In this document: in pieces, positions 9,282-18,600 of the stretch
Position numbering within the stretch: the first letter of the stretch is position 1
Layout of the letters: each line of letters begins with the position of its first letter
Assembly (NCBI RefSeq): GCF_017301735.1
Contig: NZ_CP071090.1
Span: 7,430,001-7,494,000, forward strand
Direction: 5' to 3'
From: Pyxidicoccus parkwaysis
GTDB lineage: Bacteria > Myxococcota > Myxococcia > Myxococcales > Myxococcaceae
DNA: 64,000 nucleotides
Notes under the pieces: model-generated
The model's input: only the letters and a program-made list of their open reading frames with translations
Told to the model about the DNA's origin: nothing
The model's database searches: none
Made by a program: the position numbers and the translations under genes

Positions 9282-10886
9282 TCAGCGCACCTCCAGCTCG
9301 TAGATGCGCGTCGCCGGGTCGCCGTTCTGGGTGGCCGTGGTCACATTGAGCCGGATGTAGCGCGCCGAGGTGGCGGTGATGGCGTGCGTCGAGGTGCTGG
9401 CAGTGTTGTTGGTCACCGTCACCGGGGTGCTCCAGGTGGTGCCATTGCTGGAGGTCTGGATGGTGAAGGCCCTGGTATTCCAGGTGGTCGATTCGCCGCC
9501 CGCGCCAGCATGCTTGACCACGAAGTTGCTGACCGTCTGGAGCGAGCCGAGGTCGACCTGCAGCCAGGACGGAGAGGTCAACGAGCAGAACTTGTCGGTG
9601 GTGCCGCCCGAGACGCTGCCATTGACCGCCTTGGCGGGTGTTTCACTGCTGTTGCAGGCGGTGGTGCCGGTCGCCGGTTTGTTGAGCGCCAGGTTGATGT
9701 TGCCGGCACCGACCGAGACGGTCTGGGTCTTGGTGTGGGTGGCGCCGCCGTTATCGGTCACCGTCAGGCTGACGTTGTAGTTGCCGGCGGTGGCATAGGT
9801 CCGGCTGGGGTTGGTCGCCGTCGAGCTGGTGCCATCACCGAAGTTCCAGCTTCGAGAAGCGATGGTGCCGTCACTGTCGGTGGAGGCGTCGGTGAAGGTC
9901 GCCGTCAAGCCGCTCACGTTGACGCTGAAGTTGGCCACCGGAGGAGAGTTGCCGCTGACCGCGGTGTTGATTGCCGCCGCGTACTGCGCGGTCGTGCCCT
10001 GCGACCAGCACGCCTGGATGTCGTCGTAGAGCCACATGAAGCCGCCGGAGATGCCGGCGGTGCTCTTCCAGTTGGTCATCTTGCTCTGCACCGTGGCCGG
10101 GCTGTCGCCGCTGCTGCAGCCGGTGCCGTGGCGCGACCACAGGCCCGGGGCGACAGTCATTCCCATCGCGGTGTTCCAGCTCGCCGGATTGTTGCCCGCG
10201 CCGCCGTCGTACACCTGCAGGTAGATGCGGTCGACCGCGGTGCCGAGGTTGTCCTTGAGGCTCCTCCAGAAGGACTGATTGGTGTAGGGCACGAAGGCAA
10301 TCTTGTAGCCCAGGCCGGAGAGCATCTGTCCGAACTGGGTGGTCGAGGCGAGGTCGTAGGCGCTCTCGTCGTCGAAGTTGACCGCGTCGGCGCCGGTGGC
10401 GGCCTTCAGCGCCTGGAAGTTCCGGTACAGGATGCTGGTGCTGCCGGTGCCGCAGACGACGGTGCTGCCGCAACCGGTGGCGGTGCCGTTGACCAGCCTG
10501 GCCATGCGCTCGAAGTCGGGGACGCTCCAGGCGCCGATGGACACTTCGATGCGATTGACCGAGGTCGGCGCGCTCTTGAGCGTGGCCAGCCGCGTCGGCC
10601 AGGCGGCGTCACCGATGTAGGCGCCATTCCTGACCACCGGGATGTCGTTGTAGACGAGGTCGCCGTTGTCCTCGATGTGGAAGCTCCACAGAATCACGGT
10701 GGTGAAACCCGAGCCGCGCAGGTCATCCATCACCGCGGTGCCGCCGGAATAGAACGGGCCTCCGCCGTAGACGGCTGAATAGGCATGGGCCGCCGGCACA
10801 AGCGCCGCCAGGGTGAGGACCGCGAGTGCCGGCAAGGTCCGGCGGAAGAGACGGAGGCGGGACGAGCGTTGCTTCGACGTCGACAT
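9282..10886 (-). CDS. Secreted GH18-like protein with PKD and discoidin domains
   Basis: The start at 10886 is chosen because GCAGGAGGT lies just before it and the product then begins MSTSKQR followed by a signal peptide ending at AHA-YS (534 residues). Residues about 35-320 resemble a chitinase-type TIM barrel: the segment ADAVNFDDESAYD corresponds to the GH18 DxxDxDxE region and WLYDDIQACW to a late barrel strand. A PKD domain follows (about 325-405, PPVANFSVN to RSWNFGDGTS) and a C-terminal F5/8-type C (discoidin/CBM32-like) carbohydrate-binding domain (ALNKPATG to IYELEVR). Likely role: binding and possibly cleaving chitin- or peptidoglycan-like glycans. The DxxDxDxE motif is not canonical, so activity is uncertain. 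Confidence 0.78.
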   Translation of the reverse strand: MSTSKQRSSRLRLFRRTLPALAVLTLAALVPAAHAYSAVYGGGPFYSGGTAVMDDLRGSGFTTVILWSFHIEDNGDLVYNDIPVVRNGAYIGDAAWPTRLATLKSAPTSVNRIEVSIGAWSVPDFERMARLVNGTATGCGSTVVCGTGSTSILYRNFQALKAATGADAVNFDDESAYDLASTTQFGQMLSGLGYKIAFVPYTNQSFWRSLKDNLGTAVDRIYLQVYDGGAGNNPASWNTAMGMTVAPGLWSRHGTGCSSGDSPATVQSKMTNWKSTAGISGGFMWLYDDIQACWSQGTTAQYAAAINTAVSGNSPPVANFSVNVSGLTATFTDASTDSDGTIASRSWNFGDGTSSTATNPSRTYATAGNYNVSLTVTDNGGATHTKTQTVSVGAGNINLALNKPATGTTACNSSETPAKAVNGSVSGGTTDKFCSLTSPSWLQVDLGSLQTVSNFVVKHAGAGGESTTWNTRAFTIQTSSNGTTWSTPVTVTNNTASTSTHAITATSARYIRLNVTTATQNGDPATRIYELEVR

Positions 10887-11369
10887 GGTGCGACCTCCTG
10901 CAATGAGCGTCATGAATGCGATGGCATCGATGCGCGCCTGGCGAGCCGCGGGACTGCTCGCAGCGCGAGTGCGCGCTCCCTGTCGCCAGCCTCGGCGACA
11001 GGCGGACATTGCGAGCGCCGAAATCAGGGTGTCAATCTTTGGATTGATTTAAATGAAAGAGTAATGTTTTAGCCGAGTGTAGGTTGGATGTTTGCCTGAC
11101 GGCTGGCGAGGAGTTTTCCAGGAACCACGCAAGTCCTTCGGCGTGCGGTGCGGTGAGGCACGGGCGCTGCCCCGGTCGTACCACCAGGGACAGGCCGTCC
11201 AACCCACCTCTGCCGCTGAAGCCCGTCACCCGGCCGCGCGTGCCGGCCGAGCCCATGCCGTCCGCCGATACATGACGGCGCCACCCTCCCCGTCCGGGCA
11301 CCGGGAGTCCTCCGGTCCGGCGACTCTCGCAAAGCCCCAGGCTCCTTAGGTTCACCGAGAGGAGGGGTC
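10887..11369. other. Intergenic region, divergent promoters likely
   Basis: No supported gene is seen between the divergent GH18-like gene and the Gly/Trp-rich lipoprotein gene. The patch at 11037-11075 is strikingly AT-rich for this genome and contains the palindrome ATTTAAAT; it is the likeliest promoter or regulator site, but no clean -35/-10 pair can be assigned. Confidence 0.4.
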
Positions 11370-12185
11370 ATGCGCGCACGCGAACTGAGCACCACGGTGC
11401 TGCTGCTGGCCGTGGGCTGCGTGTCCACGGAAACCCGGCTGTGGCCGAGCACCGAAGCCCACGTCGTCGAGAGCCAGCACCGGCCAGCCGCCGTCACCGA
11501 GGCGCAGGGGGTGCACCTGCTGGCGGATGGCAACGCCTGGAAGGGCTACCCCTCCGACCTCGAGCGCCGGCTCACGCCCATCTATGTCCGGCTGGAGAAC
11601 GGGAGCGGCCGTCCGCTGCGCCTGAGCTACACGGACTTCTCGCTCGTGGGGGAGACGTCGCGCTTCCGCTACACCGCGCTTCCGCCGCTGTCTCCCCACT
11701 CTCCCGTGGCCTCCCCTTCACGGGGGAACCAGAACAGCGGCGAGCAGAACGGCGGCGAGCAGAACGGCAATAGCAGCACCCAGGGGAGCACGAGGCACAT
11801 CGAGCCCACGTCGGCGCACGTGCACGTGGGCGTGGGTGTCGGCGGTTGGTATGGATGGGGCTGGGGGCCCGGTTGGGGCTGGGGCTGGGGCTGGGGTTGG
11901 AGCCCGTATTCGTACGGCCCCTATGCCGGCGGTCCCTGGTACGGCCCCTATGCCCCCTACTACTGGAGCTACCCGTACGAAGTGCCGCTGCCTACCGAGG
12001 ACATGCTCACCCGGGCGCTGCCGGAAGGCGTGCTGGAGCCCGGAGGCACCCTCGATGGCTTCCTCTACTTCCAGGGTGTGATTCGTCGCGAGAACGCGGT
12101 GTCGCTCCAGGTGCAGCTCGTGGACGCGAAGACGAACGAGAACATCGGCACGCTCGACATTCCCTTCCAGGTACACAAAGGCTGA
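11370..12185 (+). CDS. Gly/Trp/Tyr-rich lipoprotein
   Basis: The gene has a strong ribosome site (GAGAGGAGGGGTC before ATG) and encodes 271 residues. A short signal segment ends in the lipobox AVGC (residue 17). The middle holds an Asn/Gln/Glu repeat (NQNSGEQNGGEQNGN) and then an extreme low-complexity block of GW dipeptides followed by SPYSYGPYAGGPWYGPY (about residues 153-200). The last 80 residues look like a folded beta domain (GGTLDGFLYFQGVIRRENAVSLQVQLVD). Its function is unknown. Gly/aromatic tracts of this sort occur in surface-exposed, adhesive or structural proteins, so an outer-surface role is a reasonable guess. Confidence 0.75.
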   Translation: MRARELSTTVLLLAVGCVSTETRLWPSTEAHVVESQHRPAAVTEAQGVHLLADGNAWKGYPSDLERRLTPIYVRLENGSGRPLRLSYTDFSLVGETSRFRYTALPPLSPHSPVASPSRGNQNSGEQNGGEQNGNSSTQGSTRHIEPTSAHVHVGVGVGGWYGWGWGPGWGWGWGWGWSPYSYGPYAGGPWYGPYAPYYWSYPYEVPLPTEDMLTRALPEGVLEPGGTLDGFLYFQGVIRRENAVSLQVQLVDAKTNENIGTLDIPFQVHKG

Positions 12186-12267
12186 CACGCCTGAGTTCGC
12201 CGGCAGGCCGTGATTGGGCCGAGGTTGTTTCGATGCGGTGTCGTCGTGGCGGGCTATGCTCGTCAGC

Positions 12268-14622
12268 ATGTCAATCGCTGGCCCCTTTACCTTTCCACTG
12301 GTCGATGACTCGGGTCTGGACCTCACGCAGAACTCGCTTCGCGTGCTGGGCTTCAGCGTGGCATCGCAACTTTTCCTGCAGCCTGACACCGCGACGACGC
12401 TGAAGTGGGCGCCCTTCCCCACCGCACTGACGACGCCAGCGGCGCTCACCAGCGGAGTGAACACCCTCACGTGGGCAGGGGGCCTTCCGCTGTTCACCGC
12501 CGTCTCCGTCGGCGCCCAGGTCAGCGGCACGGGAATTCCAACCGGGACGACAGTCACGGGCATCAGCGTGACAGTCACGCTCTCGAACGCGGCCACCGGC
12601 ACCATCACGGCGCCACTGACCATCGGCGCGCAGGTCATGGTGGGCGGTACGGCCACCCTCGGCTCCGCCACCATCACCGGCCTGGCGCCGCCGCCGTCGA
12701 CCAGCAACCTCCGTATCGGCCAGCTCGTCAGCGGGAGCGGGATTCCCGCGGGTGCCACGCTGTCGGCAATCAACTCGGCCAGCCAGATAACGCTCTCGGC
12801 GAATGCAACGGCGAACGCCTCGTACTCCGGCGCCAGCGCGCTGACGTTCTCGGTGCAGCTCTCGGGCGCGCTCACGAGCGCCAGCACGTCGGCCACCTTC
12901 TCGGGGCTGAACTCTACCAGCCAGCTCGCCGTCGGCGGCGCTGTCACCGGGGCCACCCAGCTCCCCTCCGGGACGCTCATCTCGAGCATCGACAGCGTCA
13001 CCCTCACGCTCTCGAATGCGGCTACCGCGAGCGGCACGAATGACGTGACCTTCACCCAGGCGCAGACGGGCACGCTCAGCTCCGGCAGCGCGTCCGTCAC
13101 GGGACTGACGTCCACGAGCAACCTGGGCATCGGCTATCCCATCACCGGTCCCGGCATCCCCGCTGGCACCACCATCACGCAAATCAACTCATCGTCGGCG
13201 ATGACCCTCTCGAACCCGGTCACCGGGTCGGGCTCGCAGACGCTGCTGCTGCCGCCACCGTCGGGAATCATCCCGAGCTTCGACATCCATCAATACACGT
13301 CGTTCGGCTTCGACCCGTCCACCCAGACGGCGGGACTCAACGGCGCGCGCATCTACTTCTTCGTCGTCCCGAGCGACTGGCCGGCCACGGCCACGCAAGC
13401 CGGCATGACGGGTTTTCCCATCAACCCGCCCGGGTTTCCGTATGCGTGGTCGGCGACGGGCTTCGGCGTCATGCAGCCCAACAACCCGCCCAACTCACCG
13501 TTGTTCAACAGCAGCTACCCGCCTTTCGCCATCTCCGAGCCGACCATCGATTCCGCGTCCGCTGGCGGCAACCTGCACATCGACGTGCAGACCGTCGACG
13601 GGTTCACCTTCCCGCTCTCGCTCACGCTGCAGGATGCCAACAACAACCCGCTCGGCCAGGTCGGCCAGCCCGTGCCGAGCAACGGCGTCGACCGGGCCGG
13701 CATCATCGGCGCGTTCAAGGCCGCGTTCCCCTCGGGCAACGCGTACTCGGTCCTGCTGTATGGAAATGCCAAGGACATCAATGGCCAGTACCCGGGAATC
13801 CTGAACCCGGGGGCCTATCTCGCCGACAGCAAGAACTCGCAGAGCCCGCTCAACTCGCTCTGGGACACGACGCTCACGACCCTGTTCACGAACATCACGT
13901 CCCTGAACATGATTGGCGACGACCAGGCCTGGTATCAGGGCAAGCCGGCGACGGTGGGCGCGAGCAATGTCCTGGAGTTCATCGGCTACACGGACACGGC
14001 GATGACGCAGTCGAACGGGAACAAGTTCCATATCTACAGCCCGCTCACGCCCGACACTTCAGCCCCGAACATCCAGCTGGGCGCCGGGTATCAGGTCTTC
14101 GCCAACGACGGTGTGTTCAACGACTCGTCCGTCAACGTCCTCATCGAGCAGAACGTCTCGACGAGCCCCACGCCCGTGCAGGTGGCGCTGGGCCTGCAGC
14201 GCGACATCGTGAGCGCCTTGAACCGCGGCATCGCGCTGGCGGCGCCGACCGGCTCCACCAACCGCACCGCGGGCGACACGTCCTATTACTGGGGCACCGA
14301 GAGCAACTGGTATCCGCTCGAGCTCAGCGACACTGGCACGAGCCAGGTACAGAACCAGTTCTCCCTGTTCATGCACACCGCGCAGGTGAGCGTGCCCAAC
14401 GTGGGCAACGTGCCCATCTTCACGCAGCCTCCGGCGCCCGTCGCCACGCCGAAGAACCTCGTGATGGGCCAGGCCTACGGCTTCGCCTTCGACGAGAGCC
14501 CGGTCCATGCTCCGTCGAACCTCCAGAACCAGCCCACCGTGCCCTCGAAGTTCGACCCCACTCCCGCCGGCACGTCGGTCGTCACACTCACCCTCGGTCC
14601 CTGGGGCAAGGGCCAGACGTAG
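12268..14622 (+). CDS. GH64-like beta-1,3-glucanase with N-terminal tandem repeats
   Basis: The start is taken at the ATG giving MSIAGPF; an earlier ATG at 12256 and a TTG at 12214 are possible (784 residues from 12268). Residues about 50-330 hold about four imperfect repeats of the pattern S-x-I-GIPAGTT-I-x-I-x-T-LSNAAT. The C-terminal 440 residues match GH64 landmarks: ARIYFFVVPSDW, VLEFIGYTD, SALNRGIAL, SYYWGTESNWYP and near the end GQAYGFAFDE (compare GKAYAFPYDD in GH64). It probably cleaves long-chain fungal or algal beta-1,3-glucan. Unusually for such an enzyme, no signal peptide is seen, so either the true start is further upstream or export uses a different route. Confidence 0.68.
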   Translation: MSIAGPFTFPLVDDSGLDLTQNSLRVLGFSVASQLFLQPDTATTLKWAPFPTALTTPAALTSGVNTLTWAGGLPLFTAVSVGAQVSGTGIPTGTTVTGISVTVTLSNAATGTITAPLTIGAQVMVGGTATLGSATITGLAPPPSTSNLRIGQLVSGSGIPAGATLSAINSASQITLSANATANASYSGASALTFSVQLSGALTSASTSATFSGLNSTSQLAVGGAVTGATQLPSGTLISSIDSVTLTLSNAATASGTNDVTFTQAQTGTLSSGSASVTGLTSTSNLGIGYPITGPGIPAGTTITQINSSSAMTLSNPVTGSGSQTLLLPPPSGIIPSFDIHQYTSFGFDPSTQTAGLNGARIYFFVVPSDWPATATQAGMTGFPINPPGFPYAWSATGFGVMQPNNPPNSPLFNSSYPPFAISEPTIDSASAGGNLHIDVQTVDGFTFPLSLTLQDANNNPLGQVGQPVPSNGVDRAGIIGAFKAAFPSGNAYSVLLYGNAKDINGQYPGILNPGAYLADSKNSQSPLNSLWDTTLTTLFTNITSLNMIGDDQAWYQGKPATVGASNVLEFIGYTDTAMTQSNGNKFHIYSPLTPDTSAPNIQLGAGYQVFANDGVFNDSSVNVLIEQNVSTSPTPVQVALGLQRDIVSALNRGIALAAPTGSTNRTAGDTSYYWGTESNWYPLELSDTGTSQVQNQFSLFMHTAQVSVPNVGNVPIFTQPPAPVATPKNLVMGQAYGFAFDESPVHAPSNLQNQPTVPSKFDPTPAGTSVVTLTLGPWGKGQT

Positions 14623-14788
14623 CTGGCCGCGGGTCCCACCGAATCGGGTCGACACTCCCGTCGCGATTGTCCTCCACCGGGTGGATGTCCTGGCTCTCAG
14701 GGGCGTTGTGGGGGGCAGGGTTCGCATTTCATTCTCCCCGCCGTCAAAAGCACGGCGCGGGCTCGAAGCCCGCCCGAAGGGGGATGCC

Positions 14789-15547
14789 ATGAAGAAGCCA
14801 TTCCGACGGATGCTGTTGGCCTGCGGCCTTGTCTCGGGAGCCGTACTGGTGGTCGCCTCACCCGGGTTCGCTCACCCATCCGACTTCAGTGGCTGCGCGG
14901 ACCGCCAACGGGAAGGGTTCCGTGACATTGCTCGCTGGCCGGACATCGCGGGATGTGCCGGCGCGTGGCGGATTCCCGGCATCCACACGGAGAACCCGGG
15001 CGAAGCCCCGGCCTGTCCCGGCCTCGCGACCTTCGACACGCAGACTCCCGCCTGTGGCCGTCAGGGCGGAGACGACGGCCCGCGTCCGGGAGGAGCCGGA
15101 TGCAACGTGGCCGACCTCTGCGCGGTCGGGTGGCACGTCTGCACGGGAGACGCAGACGTGGCGGCGCACTCGCCGACAGGCTGCGACGGTGCGACCCGGG
15201 AGGGTGACAAGCCCCTCTTCTTCGCCACCCGACAGAGCACCAATGGCTGCGGTGTGTGCGCCAACGGCACTTCGACAGGCCCGGAGTGCGACGGCGCGAG
15301 CTGTAGCGAAGGCTGCATGCAGACCGCGGTGACGTCGAACGACTTCTATGGCTGCGGCAACTTCGGGACCGAGGGCGCCTGCGGCCCCCTCAACCGGTTC
15401 TCGGACGAGCTGTGCTCTGGGCTCCCGGATTCCCCGTGGTCGTGCGATGCCTCGACGCCTGCCGACGACAACGGCCTGTGCGAGGCCTACACAGTGACCA
15501 AGACGGGCTCCAAGTTCGGCGGCGTGCTCTGCTGCCGGGACCTCTGA
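14789..15547 (+). CDS. Cysteine-rich secreted protein
   Basis: The ATG follows CGAAGGGGGATGCC and yields MKKPFRR with a typical Sec signal peptide cleaved near GFA-HP (residue about 30; 252 residues total). The mature part carries about 20 cysteines in short motifs (GWHVC, NGCGVCANG, CSEGCM, GVLCCRDL), so it is presumably disulfide-stabilised outside the cytoplasm. No enzyme motif is recognised. The family appears to be a myxobacterial secreted hypothetical; a binding or toxin-like function is possible but unsupported. Confidence 0.72.
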   Translation: MKKPFRRMLLACGLVSGAVLVVASPGFAHPSDFSGCADRQREGFRDIARWPDIAGCAGAWRIPGIHTENPGEAPACPGLATFDTQTPACGRQGGDDGPRPGGAGCNVADLCAVGWHVCTGDADVAAHSPTGCDGATREGDKPLFFATRQSTNGCGVCANGTSTGPECDGASCSEGCMQTAVTSNDFYGCGNFGTEGACGPLNRFSDELCSGLPDSPWSCDASTPADDNGLCEAYTVTKTGSKFGGVLCCRDL

Positions 15548-15663
15548 GCTCCTCGCGGACCTCACAGGAGCGTGACGAGGGAGCGCGAGGCCGTCCCCGG
15601 CACAGCCGGCCAGGGTAGCGGGCATGACGGACACGCCGCGCGTGTCTTGCTCATGACGCTCCC

Positions 15664-18600
15664 ATGTACACGGTCACCGAGACGCTCCATGAGAGCAGCC
15701 GGACGGTCCTCTATCGGGGGCTTCGGGACAGCGACTCGCGCCCCGTCGTGCTCAAGGTGCTCGCGCCCGGGCACCGCCCGCAGGACCTCGAGCGACTGAG
15801 ACACGAGTACCAGCTCCTCAGCACGCTCCATCTCCCGTCCGCGGTGCCTCCCGTCGCGCTCGACACGTTTCGCGGCCTGCCGGCGCTCGTCATGGAGGAC
15901 TTCGGCGGCGCGTCGCTCGACAGCCAGCTCGGCACTCCCATGGAGACGGGGCGGTTCCTCTCGCTCGCGCTGCGAATCACGGAGGCGGTCGCGGACCTCC
16001 ACCAGCGCAACGTCATCCACAAGGACCTGAAGCCGCAGAACATCCTGGTCCATCCCGGCTCGGGAGAGGTGAAGCTCGTCGACCTGGGCATCGCCTCGCG
16101 CCTGCCGTGTGAGCTGGGGCCCCTGGGCAGCGCGAGGTTGATTGAGGGCTCGCTCCCCTACATGTCCCCTGAGCAGACGGGGCGCATGAACCGGGCCCTC
16201 GATGAGCGCAGCGACCTGTATTCGCTGGGCATCACCTTCTACGAGATGCTGACCGGGAGGCTGCCTTTCGAGGCGAAGGACCCGCTCGAATGGGTGCACT
16301 GCCACGTCGCCCGGGCGCCGCTGCCCCCGGCGGACGTGCTCGCCTCGGTGCCCGAGGCCCTCTCGGCCATCGTGATGAAGCTGCTCGCGAAGCAGACCGA
16401 AGAACGCTTCCAGAGCGCAACCGGGCTGCGACGCGACCTCGAGACGTGCCTCGCGCAATGGCGTGAGAGCGGGCGCATCGCACCGTTTCCTCCAGGCGAG
16501 CACGACGGGTCCGAGCGCTTCCAGCTTCCACGCAAGCTGTACGGGCGCAACGAGGAGCAGGCCGCGCTGCTTGCCGCCTTCGAGCGGGTGGTGGACACGG
16601 GGACGCCGGAGCTGGTGCAGGTCTCCGGGTACGCGGGCATCGGGAAGTCGTCACTGGTCCACGAGCTTCACAAGCCCATCGTCGCCGCTCGCGGGCTCTT
16701 CGTGTCCGGGAAGGTCGACCCGTATCAGCGCGACATTCCCTACGCGATGGTGGTCCAGGCCGTGCGGGAGCTCGTGCTGGACGTGCTCGCCGGGAGCGAG
16801 GAGCGCATCGCCGAGTGGAAGCAGCGGCTTCAGGCCGCGCTCGGCACGCATGGCCAGCTCATTGTCGAGGTGCTCCCACCGTTGGAGCACATCATCGGCC
16901 GGCAGCCGCAGGTTCCCGAGCTGCCACCGACCGAGGCGCACAACCGCTTCTGCACCGTGTTCCGGCACTTCATCGGCGCCTTCGCGCAGCGGCAGCACCC
17001 CCTCACCCTCTTCCTCGACGACCTCCAATGGGCCGACTCCGGGAGCCTCGCGCTGCTCGAGGACCTGCTGACCCATCCGGAGATGCGGCACCTCTTCGTC
17101 GTCGGGGCCTATCGCGCCAATGAAGTGTCCGCCAGCCATCCCCTGACGCTGATGCTGGAGCGCCTGCGGAAGGCAGGCGCGCGAATCTCGAGCATCGTGC
17201 TCCGTCCGCTCCAGGAGAGGCACCTCGCCGCCTTCATCGGTGATGCGCTGCACTGCCTCCCCGAGGAGGCGGGGCCGCTCGCGAGGCTCGTGGAGGAGAA
17301 GACGGCGGGCAATCCGTTCTTCGCCATCCAGTTCCTCACCGCGCTCCATGACGAGCACCTCATCGCGTTCGATGCTTCCTCCAGGGCGTGGCATTGGGAC
17401 ATCGAGAAGATTCGCGCCAAGGGCTTCACGGACAACGTCGCCGAGCTCATGGCGGGCAAGCTCCAGCGGCTTCCCACCGCCACCCAGGAGGCCTTGAAGC
17501 TCGCCGCCAGCGCTGGCCACAGCGTGGAACTCGAATTGCCTGCCGCGCTGCTCGGCCGTGACGAGGAGGAGACCCGGGTGACGCTCTGGGAAGCCGTCCG
17601 CGCGGGCCTCCTCGTCTGCGTCGGGCGCCGTTACACCTTCGTCCACGACCGCGTGCAGGAAGCGGCCTATGCGCTCATCCCCGAGGAGTCGCGGGCCGCC
17701 GTCCACCTGCGGATTGGCCGGTTCCTGAGGTCGCGATTCGGGGAGGCCACGGCTGATGAGCGGCTGTTCGACCTGGTCACCCAGCTCAACCGGGGGGCCG
17801 CGCTCATCGTCGACGCGCGCGAGCGGGCCTTGCTCTGCCAGTTGGACTTCCAGGCGGGCCGGAGGGCGAAGGCGTGCATGGCCTACGCATCGGCCGTGGG
17901 CTACCTCACCCAGGCAACGCGGCTGCTGCCGCCGGACGCGTGGAGCACGCACTACGAAGAGACGCTCGAGCTCCATCTGGAGCTCGCGGAGAGCGAGGTC
18001 CTGGTCGGCCACTTCGAGCGCGCCGAGGCGCTGTTCAACCAGGTGCTCGAGGCGGCGCGGACCCACATCGACCGCGTCAAGGTCTGGACCCTCCGGATGC
18101 GCATGTATCAGGTCATCGGCAGGCCGGGGGATGGGGTGACGTTGATGCTGGAGGGGCTCCAGTTCTTCGGCATGAGCTTCCCGGAGGATGACTCGGCCCT
18201 CGGAGAGGCGATGGAGGCGGAGCAGCGGGAGGTCGCGCGCAACCTGCGGGGACGCCGCATCGCCGAGCTCGTGGATGCTCCCGTCGCGGCCGATGCCAAC
18301 GTGCGCGCCATCCTCCGGATGCTCGTCACGGCCATGCCCTGCGCGTACATCGGCCGGCCCAGGGTCTTCCCCCTGATTGTCCTGCGGGCGTTGAACCTCT
18401 CGCTCCGACACGGAAACACCGAGGACTCCTGCTTCACGTACAGCGCCTACGGCACGCTGCTCGTCTCGGTCTTCGGGGACATTCCCTCCGCCTTCGAGTT
18501 CTCCGAGATGTCGATTCGATTGAACGAGAAGTTCGGCGACATCCGGCAGCGGGGAATCATCCTCTACCTGCATGCGCACTTCATCCACTGCTGGCGCAAG

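Noticed and set aside
9234..10778. 514-codon plus-strand frame opposite the GH18-like gene
   Set aside because: Val/Gly/Arg-rich shadow, no start site, overlaps the intrinsic terminator.
11820..11910. GGGGCTGGGGCTGG run as a DNA repeat element
   Set aside because: It is coding sequence for the GW tract of the lipoprotein.
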